NCBI RefSeq assembly: GCF_032884065.1
Contig: NC_088867.1
Location: 44,951,453-45,015,452, forward strand
DNA length: 64,000 bases
Origin: Artemia franciscana
Taxonomy: Eukaryota; Arthropoda; Branchiopoda; Anostraca; Artemiidae
Reading direction: 5' to 3'
Below the pieces are notes generated by a model. It ran no database searches and had not been told where the DNA came from. It was given only the letters and a program-made list of their open reading frames with translations. Positions 1 to 11,785 of the stretch are shown here, piece after piece (within the stretch, counting starts at the first letter, position 1; each line of letters begins with the position of its first letter). The position numbers and the translations under genes were made by a program.

Positions 1-767
1 ATCACTGAAAGTTTCGTTTTCCTAGCCTAAACCTTTTCCGAGATAGCAAGAAGTCAATTAACAATAATTTTACCCTAGAATCTTACTGAATACAGCATTA
101 ATACCATGTTTACTTATGGGGAGTAAAACTAGGCTACTAAATACTTTTCTTAGGCTATTTTTGATGCTACATTTGGAATCCCAAGATCAACAGGCTAGTT
201 TGGAATTAGGCTATAATATCCTGTTTGATCAATATCTTAGAAATAGCCTATGAAAAAAACATTACTACAAACTACTAACAGCTTACCAGAGCACCAAGCC
301 ACCTGAAGGCCAACACAGCTACGCAAGGCTAGTTCTTAAAACATAAGACAAAGTTTTATCTTATGAGTAATCTGAAGGATACATGGAAAGTGAAAGTCCA
401 GACTGATAGATGCAAAAAAAAACTCAATTTAGTTTGAGATTGATGAATTTTCCCGGAATAGGAACAGTTATTTTTGAATTTCAGCAGCAGAGTTGCCGCC
501 GCTTTTACTTCCTTTAGTGCTACAATTGCGAAAATTCGCCTGTTACACAGCGATTTTCAGTGCTACAGTCGAATTTTTTTTTGTGTGTGTCACGTTTTCA
601 CGTGAACGCGTATGTTTTCTCTAAGAGTACTTAAATTACTTTAAAGTCAATTTTAATTTTTTTTAATGTAAAGAAATAGAAATGTATCCTGAGCTGATCG
701 GAGCGCTGAATAGGAATTGTGTGCGAGCACATGCATATCCCAGATCTAAATACATTTTGATTATACT
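1..767. other. Intergenic, no gene seen
   Basis: No coding signal was found here. Positions 262-335 hold a diverged copy of the last ~70 bp of the RTE LINE (CTA-rich run followed by a stretch like accaagccacctgaaggcc), in the same orientation as the larger RTE copies. The rest is AT-rich sequence without recognised structure. Confidence 0.6.
262..335 (-). repeat. RTE LINE 3' tail fragment
   Basis: The sequence matches the 3' terminus of the RTE LINE copies at 768 and 44136: an ACTACT-type run, then the segment coding near the C-terminus, with several substitutions. It is a very short, old, 5'-truncated insertion. Confidence 0.6.
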
Positions 768-1909
768 AACTACTACTACTACTAATAACTCACTGCAGTA
801 CCAAGCCGCCTGAGGCCAACACAGCTACGCACGCTTTTCCTCCAACCTAATCTATTTAAAGCCTCCCTCTTTACACCCTTCCAGGAAGTTCCCATTTCCT
901 TTAAATCTTTATTTATGACATCCTCCTAACCCAGACAAGGACGACCTGCTTTCCGTGTAGCCCCAGACAATTGGCCAAAAAGGACAATCTTCGGTAATCT
1001 GTCATCCTTCATCCGTAGAACGTGGCCTAGCCATCTCAGCCTTTCTTTCATTATAGCCCCAAAAGGTGGGATTGGACCACACTTTTCGTAGAGCCTACTG
1101 TTTGAAATACGGTCAGTCAGCCGGGTTCCCAAAACAATTCGTAGGCAATTTCTCTGGAAAACATCTAATAAATTTTCATCTAGTTTTCGGAGTGCCCATG
1201 CTTCAGAGCCATATTTGACCACTGTCATCACTGTAGCTTCCAATATTCTAATCTTGGTTTGTAGACTTATCTTTCTATTCTTCAAAACTTTTTTAACTGT
1301 GAAAAAAGACCCTGGGCCTTAGCTATTCTACTTTTAACATCTTCACTGCTCCCACCATCTTTACTAATAATACTATCAAGGTAACTGAAGCTCCCAACCT
1401 GATCAATCTTTTCGTTACCTAATGTCACCTGTTCATCTTCACTTATTCCTAGCCTTAGTGACTTAGTCTTCTTAACATTAATTTTCAAGCCTATTTTAGC
1501 ACCCTGAACTCGTAAATCCTCTAAAAATTCGTTCATTTTGCTCACACTTTCATCTAATATGCTTAAATCATCAGCATAAGTCCAGGAGCGTTCTTCCTCC
1601 ACATTTGATTCCATGGTCTCCAATTGCCTTTCCTGTGATCCTTAAGACGAAGTCCGTCAAAATGATTCATATAAAGGGGGATAGAACACAATCCTGCTTA
1701 ATTCCTGATTTAATACAAAAGCAGTTGCTAACCTCATTTCCTACCTTAACGGCAGCAGTATTATTCTCGTACATAGCGCAAATCACTTTAATGTATTTCT
1801 AAGGTATACCATATAACGACAAGACCTTTGCTAACGCTGTTCTATCAACAGATTCGAAAGCTTGCTCATAATCGATGAAACTGAGGACCAAAGGTGTTTG
1901 ACAACGAAG
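768..1909 (-). mobile_element. RTE-type LINE, 5'-truncated copy
   Basis: This minus-strand copy matches 44143-45290 of the near-complete RTE LINE closely and starts at the same (CTA)n tail at 768-782. It covers the end of the reverse transcriptase domain and the C-terminal region. It keeps the catalytic YADD box (about 1570-1585) and the C-terminal strings YGSEAW and RLRWLGHV. Reading is split over at least two frames (pieces at 926-1285 and 1282-1623) and a short stretch before YADD is missing, so it is dead. Homology ends abruptly at about 1909, as expected for 5' truncation during target-primed reverse transcription. No clear target-site duplication was found. Confidence 0.9.
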
Positions 1910-3010
1910 GGAAAAAAAGTGTCCAGACATATATCTCAATGTGATACAAATCCTGCAATTGCATTTTATGCGTCTATACTTTCAATTTGGTCATATATGA
2001 GAAAAAGTACTACATTAAATGTATCACGCGCTACAGTGCTACATGTGATTGTGATGACATAGTGCTATAGTAGAAGTTTTGTGCTTCAAAAAGAACACTA
2101 TCACACAAGAACTGCGTTTTAAAAAGGCTAATATTTTTTGCAATGTCTCTAAAATGGAAGAGTTTATTATTTGCATTTTTTTTGCATTTTAAAATGCGGT
2201 CAATCAATCTCTATTTAATTTGAAGATAGTTGTAGGCCAAATAAAAAAAAATTCCTTCATTAACAAAATATTTATTTATTAACCAAATTCTTCATTTATA
2301 TAAACCTGAATTCCCTTACTTTATATGGGAAAAGATGTGCGAAAAAAGATAATTTTGGATTCAGTTTGCTTATACTTACTGCTGACTGCGGCCTCTACTT
2401 TATTTCAATAAAATAAAATTTCAATAATTACGAAATTATTATAAATGTTAGATTATTTATTTGAAATTTTGCACCCCTACAATGTCTGTGCCCAGGGCAA
2501 GTGCCCCCTCCATTCCCCCTAAAAGCCCCTCTGAGTAACACTGTATATACTGTTTGGATAATAGCCATTTATTCTGTATGGACTGCAAATCTGCCTAAGT
2601 ACAGTTGTGAACCCATATGGTAGTATAATCCCTGAAGATGGGCACATATCTATAATACTTTTAGATAGTTCTAGCTGATTGGCTATCTCAGGATAACTAA
2701 GGTTGAGGTAGGCTAATAAGAGGTTTATTGCTGCGGTGAAGATCTGGATGAGGATAGGGGGAAAAGGCAAAGGAGAGAAAACTCTCTCATATCTATTTCC
2801 GAAGCCCCATAATCTTACCTAGACCCAATAAGCAATGGTTGATAAGCCAGAGGGGATAGCTGAGAGTGAGCGCCGGGGCTATCCGAAGCTGTTTCCTACT
2901 TCAAGTCTGGAAGGAACTTTGTTGTAAGAAGAGGTCAGTGTTCAAATTTACGCAAATGTTGGGAAGGGGGTCGCCTTTGTAATGGAGATACAAGAAAAAC
3001 ATGGAGCGAA
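1910..3010. other. No gene seen
   Basis: AT-rich sequence with short, unrelated open frames only. Nothing was recognised on either strand. Confidence 0.5.
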
Positions 3011-3350
3011 TATACATAAAATAAGTGGTAGCGACGACTTTGCTTTTTGAAGAAATCGTTGACTAATTTATCTAAATCCAGTTTCTTCATCTCCACTTTT
3101 TTGACGGTCATGATCAGGATATCACTGAGTCTGTTATTTTATCATTGAGTATTACATCCCTGATAATCCTTCACACGCCCTAATACCGAGAATAATCGTT
3201 CACTGCTGGCAGCGGTAATAGGCAAAGTGCCAATTAGGTTCATTAGTTTAGACTGCAGAGTGTTCAATTGGGAGATCGGATAAAATTTCGATAGCACAGA
3301 GAAGATGCATTTTTGAAATATCACTTTTCGAAAGATGCAACTTTGCAAGC
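3010..3350 (-). pseudogene. hAT transposase C-terminal remnant
   Basis: On the minus strand the frame ending near 3142 reads LPITAASSERLFSVLGRVKDY. This is the conserved core of the hAT dimerisation domain (P-x-S-x-x-x-E-R-x-F-S). Further downstream on the same strand, around 3110-3020 in another frame, the translation TVKKVEMKKLDLDKLVNDF fits the tail that follows this core in ZMYM/hAT-type transposases. Frame changes between the two blocks and the absence of the catalytic core show a decayed C-terminal fragment. No terminal inverted repeats were identified. Confidence 0.75.
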
Positions 3351-4208
3351 AAAAGCTTGGATTCTAAGACATAATCAGCAACCCGAGAATACTTTGATAA
3401 TAACACACAACCCTTTCCACTTTCGAAAATTCAAGAAAATCGGAACCTGAGAAATCGAAGGCAGATAAAACGTTGAGCAGTGGCGTCTTTTTCATGTAAC
3501 GTTGGCTCGTCTCGGTCCTGAAATGGTCTCTTATCTCAAATTACAGAAGTTCACAAGGCATACATGATCCTGTATTTACGGATTGTTAAATTTGAAGAAA
3601 CTATTTGAGGCGAATGCAGATGGCTGGAATCTTTTTGCTTCAAGCTCTGGCTTTTTATTTGGGAGATTTTGACTCCTGGATATTGCGTAAAGCCAGGAAA
3701 TCGGATGTGTTTTTACTTAATTGCTCCACTCGTTATCACTTATTTGTGTTTGGAGTGCCACGTATGCCCCAGAAATCAGTGCAAGTGCCTTATAACTCAG
3801 CAAACTTTCTGATGAAGTTCTTCTGATGAACTATTTACAACAGCTAACACCTTCTTCCTTACGCGTAAAAATGAGAGAAAAAAGACCGTGGTGATTTTGT
3901 TCAGTAGTTCTTTGCTTCACACGATGTCAATTCGGATCATCACAGACTGTGCATATATTGGTGCAAGGCATTTCCTATCAGTGTTACTGCATCATTTTGG
4001 AACTGATGAATGCAATAATGACCAGGTGGTTGACATTGCAGACAGCAATGTCAACCATCAATAGTTACCAAGATGTACGCCACGATGCCCTTTTGATTTT
4101 GACTAAAATTCAATTTAAAATAGTATTTAAAAGAAGTATTTTTAAAGAACTTTAAGACTTTAGTAAAACTTTCATTTTCTATTTAATTATAAGCTAAAAG
4201 AACCATAG
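3351..4208. other. Unassigned sequence between hAT remnant and family A copy
   Basis: Contains open frames of 68-73 codons at 3605-3826 and 3949-4155 that match nothing I recognise. They may be further decayed transposon sequence. Confidence 0.35.
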
Positions 4209-4209
4209 C

Positions 4210-6378
4210 CAATTAGTTCATGGTAACGAATAGTAAGTAGGGACTCGGCGCAATAGCAACCCAATAGTAACTCTAAAAGACGGAATTTTGATAGCAAAAG
4301 ATGTATACAAAGAATTGGCTTTTCGTGCTCTTCCTAAATATACAAAACTTATTAAGTTTAAGGTTGCCCTTCAGAAGCTAGGAGCATTAGAAATTTTACC
4401 TGATTCTCTAAAAAGGGGAAAACACCCTACAAAGGATCAAAAGATCGTAGCGAAAATTACGCTGCCAGATTTAGCATATCATAGAAATCGACTGTAGAGG
4501 TTCCAAGCTCCTATCTGTAAAAATGTGGAATTTATTTATTTATTTTTCCCAGGGGTTATTGTATCAAACAAATGGTCCTAAAAGATCGAGAGAGGGTTGA
4601 CTTGGACGAAAATCAAAAGTTCTAGCGCCCTTTTCAAGTGACCAAAAAGATTGGAGCCCCTTCCCACGCTCCTTTTTCCCGAAGACATCTGATCGAATTC
4701 TTGAGATAGCCATTCAATTCAGCATAGTTGAAAAGTCCAATAACTGCGTATTTGGGGATAAAATAGCCCCCCCCCCGTAGAGAAAGGGCTGCAAGTTACA
4801 AAATTTTCCCTTTGTTCGCATTAAACAGAAAAAAATTCAACTGAAAGTAAGGAACAACATTGAAACTTCAAACGAGTAGTAATTATTCCATAAATGAGGG
4901 GGGTTAACCTCTCCTCCATACCAGCTCTTCACGCTGAAGTACTTTAGAACTTTTAAAAAAGCTTTTTATTGTAATTAAACGGCCCTAGCGTGTCAAGAGT
5001 AGCTCTTACAAAATAAAAAAAAAAATCAAACTTGACCGCAAAGAGCGAGGTATTAAGGAGGAGGCAAACCCCTTAATATACAAAATAATTTTTGCTGGTC
5101 TTAAGTTTTAATGTTACTCCTTACTTTTAGCTGAAAAAACCTATTTTTTAATTAAATTTATAATCTTTTTTCATTTAATGCCCGAGAAATCCCCTCCATA
5201 GAAAAAACCCTCCCTCTACAGGAAATTTCTCAAAATAAAGTTACTCTCATGTAAAATACCCACCCACGGAAAATTTCCCCCCGACAAATTCATCCTCGCT
5301 GAAAATCCCCTAGGAAAACTGTGATGAACAATTTCATCTGCAAAAATTTTCCTTGGTATACCTTCATTTGAAAGACAATTTGTTTTCTGGCCTATTTTTA
5401 AATCATGTCAAAAATCCACCCTCTGTTGAAATTTCCCCCTAAATCCCCCATCCCCAGTGGAAAGTTCCCCCCTCCCCCCCGGAAAATTCCCTCATGGAGA
5501 ATTTCTTCTAGGGATAATCCCCCCCCCAAGGAAACAATTCACCAGATAATCCCAGCCCCGCTGAAAATTTCCTCGAGAACATCTCGACGTGTTAAATTTA
5601 GTTGGAAAAGTAAGACAAGTAAGATAAATAAAAAGATTTTCATGTGGGAGTCCTGACGAAGTTTCCCAGTGTAAAATTTCCCCTGGAAAGCTTACCCCTG
5701 GAAACTTCCCTCCCTACGAAAAATTATCACGATAGGGAATCCCCCCAGCAGAAAATCCCCCCTCCCCCGTTATGTGTCTGTATGCTTTCCAATAACATAC
5801 ACCATATGCAAAGAATGGGTAAATTACGTAACTTTCAGCCCCCAGGTCTGTGGCCAGCTGTGGGGCTAATGTTATCGGCAAAGGCAGAGTCATTGGAGAT
5901 TGCCATCTTAAATTTTTGATCGGAAAACTTCACTGATCACTGGTTAAATACAATCACCCCTGATGAACACAACCCCCACTAAAAAAAAACAAATCATTCA
6001 AATCAAATAAACGCTCATCCGTGATCTTACTTCTGGCAAAAACTGCGAAATTCCATTTTTTTGTTGTATATAGGAGCTTGAAACCTCTACAATAGGGTTC
6101 TTGGATATGCTTAATCTGATGGTGTTATTTGTTATTAAGATCACTTGACGTTTGGGGGGGGGGTGTTTCTCCCCTTTTTCAAAAATTGGGCAAATTTTCT
6201 CTGGCTTGTAACTTTTGATGGGTAACACTAAACTTAATGAACTTTATATATTTTGAATCAGTATACGAATTAAATTCTTTTGATGTTCTATTGTTATCAA
6301 AACTCTGTTTTTTAGAGTTTGGGTTACTATTGATCCGCATAACTCCTATTTACAATTCGTAGCCCCCGACTGTTTGAT
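4210..6378. mobile_element. Family A long-TIR element, copy 1
   Basis: The left end (4214 on) starts with a degenerate form of the family's palindromic terminus (gttcatggtaacgaa) and continues with about 350 bp. The right end (about 5975-6375) repeats that stretch as its reverse complement, ending at a degenerate gactgtttgat. Between them are the family's internal modules: a G-rich block and a 'ctctttacgctaaag' hairpin arm. No transposase frame was seen, so it is probably non-autonomous or of an unrecognised type. It is well diverged from copy 4, hence older. Confidence 0.7.
5180..5770. repeat. Degenerate GAAAATTTCCCC-type short tandem repeat
   Basis: A run of units resembling ggaaaatttcccc, spaced roughly 20-25 bp apart with variable linkers, lies inside family A copy 1. 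It looks like local expansion of the purine/pyrimidine-biased block that other copies contain only once or twice. Proline-rich open frames at 5405-5919 are by-products of this composition. Confidence 0.6.
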
Positions 6379-6399
6379 ATTGTCTTTATTTAATGGAAT

Positions 6400-7800
6400 T
6401 ATTTTTAAAGTTTTCGGGTGAATTTTTCAGAGGTAATATTACAAGGGGAGGGGGAGTCTTTCCTAGTATAATTTAAAATATAGCCAGAAATTAACACAAA
6501 AACAAGTTATTTCAGCTGAGAATAAGCAGTAATATTAACATTCAACGGAACAAAAAATATTCCATATAGGAGTCCCCTCATTAACCCTTGCTCTTTACGC
6601 TAAAGTTTGTCTTTTTGTCCCAATTCCTTAAGAAACACCCCCTAAAAGACATAGAATCTTAATGAAAATCATACCATCAGATTCGATGTATCAGAGGACC
6701 CTACTGTAGAGGTTTCAAGCTCCTATCTGCACAAATGTGGAATTTTGTACTTTTTGCCAGAAGAAAGATCACAGCTGCGTATTAATTTGTTGTTGTTTTC
6801 CAAGGGATGATCGTGTTGACCCAGTGGTCCTAGAATTTTGCGAGAGGGCTCACTCGAACAGAAATCCAAAGTTCTAGTGGCCTTTTTAAGGGACCAAAAA
6901 ATTCGAGGGCAACTAGACCCCCAAAGTCATCGGCTCCAAATTTTGAGATAGCCATTTTGTTCAGCATAGTCGAATTATCTAATAACTATGTCTTTGAGGA
7001 GACTTAATCCTCCACAGTCCCTTGGGGAAGGGCTGGAACTAATGAACTTTGCCCATTGTTTACATGTAGCCTAGTATTGGTTATTGGGAAGTATACATAC
7101 GTTTTCAGGGGGGATTCTTTCTGATAGGGGCTTCGGGGGAGAGGGTTATGTGGGAGGATCTTTCCACGGAGAAAATTTCATGGGGAGAAGAGAATTTCTA
7201 TGAAGGGGGTGCTGGGTTTCCCAGCATTATTTAAAAAACAATAAGAAATTAAATAAAAAAAACAAGTTTTTTCAACTGAAATTAATGAGTAATATTAAAA
7301 CTTAAAATGAACAGAAGTTTTTACGTATATGAGGGGATTCTTCACCTCGTCAATGCCTCGTTTTTGAAACTAAAATAATTTTTTGCAATTTCTAAAGAGC
7401 TATTTATTATAGTTAAATGGCCATTGTGATTCGGGGGTCATTCTTAAACAATTGGAACAAAAATCGAATTTTGGCGTAAAGAGCGAGGTATTGACGAGGG
7501 GGAAAACCGTCTCATATTATGTATATGAGGGAGTTTGCCATCTCCTCGATACCTTCATCTTTACGCTAAAGCTCGATTTTTTTTAAATAATGGCCGATAT
7601 AAACAATAATTTGTTTGTGTTATTTTCCAGCCAATCTTAGCATTTAGGTTTACCTTAAGCAGCTTCATAAATATGATTTTTATGTGATAATAAACCAAAG
7701 ATATTGTATGTCTTCGGCTTGTGGTTGCTATTAAATAGAAAAAAAGTGTTTTTCCAACTGAAAGTAAGGAATAACCTTAAAACTTAAAAAAAAACGTATA
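6400..7800 (+). repeat. Family A internal fragment, copy 2
   Basis: In the order seen in copies 4 and 8, this stretch shows the block ending in 'gtagaggtttcaagctcc', the segment around 'gatcac', the 'agatagccattttgttcag' block, the G-rich block and the 'cgtatatgagggg' hairpin arms (7310-7580). The palindromic ends are missing. A diverged hairpin arm recurs at 7735-7800. Confidence 0.65.
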
Positions 7801-7914
7801 TTAGTACGTATATCTTTTAAAGATCTTTTCTATCATTCATTTAAGTCATTTGAAAATTGCTCAGCCTGTGATTTTCATAAAAATGATTTGTGCTATTGCA
7901 CTACACAAAAAAGA

Positions 7915-8530
7915 GGCTGTGAAGGACCCGGCAAACTATCTGCTGAAGAGGCCTATATGTAACCTGTCTGCTTTTAGGAAGGTTATTGAAGTTTGTTAGT
8001 ACGTAAGAATTATTAATTTTCTAGAGAAGAACCGTTTTTCAGTAACTTGGGTTTCAGAAAGACCTTTCTACAGAGCATGCTATTTTAGAAGTAATCCAGT
8101 TTATACATGATGCCTTGGATAAGGAGAAAGTTCAAGCTTCTATATTCGTATCAACGAATACGGTAAGCGTTCGACACTTTTAGTCATATAATTTTAAATA
8201 AAAAGTTTCCAAATTGTGGAATACGTGGTATGTTTATTCGCTAGACTTCATCGTTTTAATGAGGTTGATGTTACAGCGAAATCTTTGAACCAGTCAGATA
8301 AATTGGAGTGCCCCAAGGTTCAACTCTAGGTCCTCTACTGTTTTTAATTTACGTTAATAATTTTAGTAATTGAACTGTGGAACTAGGGATGAACGTTCTC
8401 TCTGTAGATGAAACAGCTTGAATTATTTCTGGAATTGATGAATACCGTGTCAAACATAATTTGACTCTTGCGTTCGACAGACTTGTAGCATCGTTTACGT
8501 ACAAATAGACTAGCTTTGATTACTTTAAAA
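7915..8530 (+). pseudogene. Decayed LINE reverse transcriptase (CR1/Jockey-like)
   Basis: Translated pieces in shifting frames keep the order of a non-LTR reverse transcriptase. RPICNLSAFRKVIE lies near 7950, FRKTFSTEHAILEVIQ near 8055, and a degenerate motif A follows at about 8150. The motif B region GVPQGSTLGPLLFLIY starts at 8305. A weak VDETA-type relic of the ADD box lies near 8410. Stops and frame changes are frequent, so it is dead. The motif B wording is common to CR1, Jockey, Rex1 and R1 clades, so I do not assign a clade. Confidence 0.8.
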
Positions 8531-9350
8531 ATTAAATTTATGGTATATAAGCGTACACCACGGGCCCTTCCATATTTGAAGTTGATTATGTCTTTTGTGT
8601 CACGGCGCTTCTTATTTTAAAGAAGTTTTCTTCCTTCCCCAACGTCTTTCTTAGAAAGTCCTCTACAAAGAGTTTATATTGTCTATTGAATGTTCTTCTT
8701 GTCAAACTGGCAGTTATTTTTAACTTGTTATTATTCCAGGTTAAGCAAAATCTTCTCACAGTGCCTAGTTATTTCTCTTCTTTTTATTTGTTCCCAGTTG
8801 CTGCGCCATCTTCACATTAGTTCACAATACACATAAAATACGTCAGCCACAGATGATTTCAGATGGGTCTCTTTTGTCTCTTAATATGTGAGTCTGCTTC
8901 CGATTTTGATGTATCGTTTGGAATTTTTCCAAATGAGTTAAAATCATTCCTTTTTGATAGTTATTAGTTATTTTATTTATCTATTTATTCATTGGGTGAT
9001 TCCCTCGGCTCTTGATTTCCTTCTTGTTGTGGATTTCTTTTTTGTGTCGTCGGGTGCTGTGGCGTAGTGAGTAATTAATGTCATGTATTTCATCTTGACT
9101 GACTATTCATTCATTTATTTCCTTATTTTATTAATTCCTTATTTTATTAATTCCTTTAATCAATTCTTTATTTCTTATCTGTGCAAAACGAGCTTGTATC
9201 TCTGCCAGATATTTGCATATTTAGTATCTTATTTTATGTTATGTATTTATATATTATGTTATATTTTATGTTATGTATTTTATATGTTATGTATTTAGTA
9301 TGATATTTGCATATTTAATATGTTATGATTGAAAAATAAATGAGCCTGAA
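8531..9350 (+). other. Probable 3' part of decayed LINE plus low-complexity AT
   Basis: Follows the reverse transcriptase remnant without a boundary. It includes KIKFMVYKRT-like residue at 8525 and a T/A-rich repeat of TTATGTTATGTATTTA type at 9100-9330. It ends in gaaaaataaatgagcctga, which would suit a LINE 3' end. No gene is called. Confidence 0.35.
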
Positions 9351-11320
9351 CCACACAACATACAAGTCCAGGGTTCATTTTCAAGTGATAGCAGAACTTT
9401 CAAGCTATTTTGATGTTTAACACGGGTAAACCCGTGTTAAACGTCACTACGTACAACGTGCTGTGATTAAGAACTGGCTTTAAGGAAGTTGACGCCTACA
9501 AGTTCGAAAATTTGTCCATGTGATTTGTGTGTATGTTAAAAGTATGCCCACATTTAAAGATATTTCGCAGTGACAGTTCGAAACTGAATACAAGGATGAC
9601 ACTTTTTTCCTTTTTTGTTAGTTGATTGAAGGTTTATAAGATTAATTCCTACCGACCGACAGCAAAAAAATCTTTTAAATTTTCACCTAAGTTACCCTGA
9701 TTTATGCTATTTTTATAACTCCAAAACCCTGAAAAGGACGAGAATTTTGCATGATATCATGACGTTATATGTGAACTAGATTATAAACAGTAAAATAATA
9801 GAAACTTTTTTATACATTAACAGCGTATAATCTAACAATTACAACTAAAAAAAAAAAACGCATAACCAAACACAATTTGAAAACATTCAATGTCTTTTCA
9901 ACATTTGAGCCGTATAGAGACCATATCGATTAAGTTTCTTTTTGAAAGTTTTATTATCCAAGCGTCAGCACACTTGACTGAGTTTTATCTTTATATACAA
10001 AGAAAAACTAAATAAAAAGGATTGATAAAGTCAAATAGTCAAAAGCTTTTGGACGCAATAATTTAATAGAAGTAAAATAAAGTAAGGCTTTGTAAGCGAG
10101 GGGTGACCTACTCTCAGAAATCATGCACACCAGGTAGCACATTCTAAGCGTGGCGAAACTGTGCCAAGGGTAGTGGAACGAATTCTACAATTTTAATTTC
10201 TTTTTTTGTCAACAAAATCCTTCCCAATTCAAGAATGTTAGGAAATTTCCTTTAAATCTGAACTGTGCCAAGCGTGCCGGAACTGTGAGGCAAATGTGGC
10301 AGTCCGGGATGTACATCAGGTGGCGTGAAGTGGGAAACCCCTCGTTTGCAATACGCTATAATATATAATTTAATTGCGCAGATATATCCTTGATATTCGA
10401 ACACATAAAAAAATTTAACTAAAAGGACAGATTTTCTTTTAACTAGAAATACATTTAAACCCAAGTAGTCTGCTTTTATTTATTTTTTTCGTCTTTTTTT
10501 AAACTTAATCGATTTGGTATCTGAGCTTTCATTAATTTTCATATTAATGTAACTACTTTCCAAACCCGTTTCAGCAGATGTTGATATAGCACATGTAATA
10601 TCAATGGCAAGAGTGAAATTTGGAAATTGAAATTTTCCTTGAACGTTTTGAAAAACAAAAATTGAGTTAAAACAAAAACAAAAAACTCTTCAGAGTAGAA
10701 AGTGAAAAGCATATTATTAATTTCGGATTTAAAAGCTTTGAGAATGGATTGAAAATTAGGAATCTTGAAAGAGTTCCGATTCTTTTCCAAGTAAAAAAAA
10801 AAAAAAATTCCAAAAGTTTCAGTTCCAAAAAAACTTCCCATTATTGATATAACTTACTAAAACTAATTCGGTAAAAGCAAAGTCAGTGCATCTGTACCCG
10901 GGTTGGGCTTTTTTAAATTTAAAATCCACTTCCTAAAATCAACTTTTAAAAGTTGATCACTTTTAAAAAATCAGTTTTAAAAAATCATCTTTTAAATCAC
11001 TTTTCAAAAGATCACTTTTAAAAAATTAACTATAAAAAAAAACAATAAAGTTTTGACAAGATATCTGGTGATCAGCGCTTCTCCAAAATAGATCCCTGAT
11101 CAGGAATACGAATCAATATTTCACGTGGACCCCCAACAGTTTTTATTAGAAAATTGTGTTGATTGGATTCTCGAACCGTCTAAGATTGGAAAAGAAAAAA
11201 AAATCTGAGAAACATCTCTTACGATCATGATGGCTCATGGATACTTATGGTGAAGAATAACAAAAAAATAAAAAAATAAAATAAACAATCTCAAGGTTGA
11301 AAAGCGAACAGACGGTGCAA
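9351..11320. other. No gene seen
   Basis: AT-rich. At about 10918-11030 a local repeat of 'cacttttaaaa'-type units (roughly 16 bp, some inverted) forms short hairpins. Open frames at 10252-10464 and 10539-10841 are low-complexity and not supported as genes. Confidence 0.5.
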
Positions 11321-11389
11321 TTTTGTATGTCCGAGAATCGTCTATATGTTTATCAGGTTATAACTTAAAACAGAAAAATGAACAAAAGC

Positions 11390-11785
11390 ATGCAATTTCG
11401 ATGTGTGTGATGTCTATCTTTTTCTTGGGTTGCAACACAAACAAGAAGAAGAAGAAAAAATCAAAATTCAATATGAAAAAAATAAGCGATTTGAATTCCA
11501 AAGAATTGCATGTAGTTTGTTCACATTAAAACTTGAAAAATAAATCAATAACAGAAATACAAAAAACGTGACTTCAATGTGTAAAATTTCTATCATTTTT
11601 TTTCGTCTGGTTGTGAAATATATATGTATAAAACATGCCTATTGTATGCTCAAAATAATATTCCAAAAAAATATTCAAAAAAAAAATTTCTAAAAAAAAA
11701 TATACAAAAAAGTTCCAATTTTTCATAATTTTTAACAGTGTGTATGATTTTTTGTATATTGGGTGCCATGTATAAGAAAAAAAAA
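11390..11785 (+). repeat. Three degenerate ~170-bp repeats before the PLE frame
   Basis: Similar stretches (gtgtgtgatg-tctatc-tttt-cttggg-like, then A-rich) occur near 11399, 11575 and 11735, about 165-175 bp apart. The third overlaps the start of the reverse transcriptase frame. This may be the PLE's repeated leader; divergence is high, so the call is tentative. Confidence 0.4.

Noticed and set aside
5405-5919. Proline-rich frames that might encode a small secreted or structural protein
   Set aside because: They are produced by the C-rich short tandem repeat inside family A copy 1.
9083-9298. 71-codon frame rich in Y, L, I and F that looks like a membrane peptide
   Set aside because: It is a translation of the TTATGT-type low-complexity repeat.
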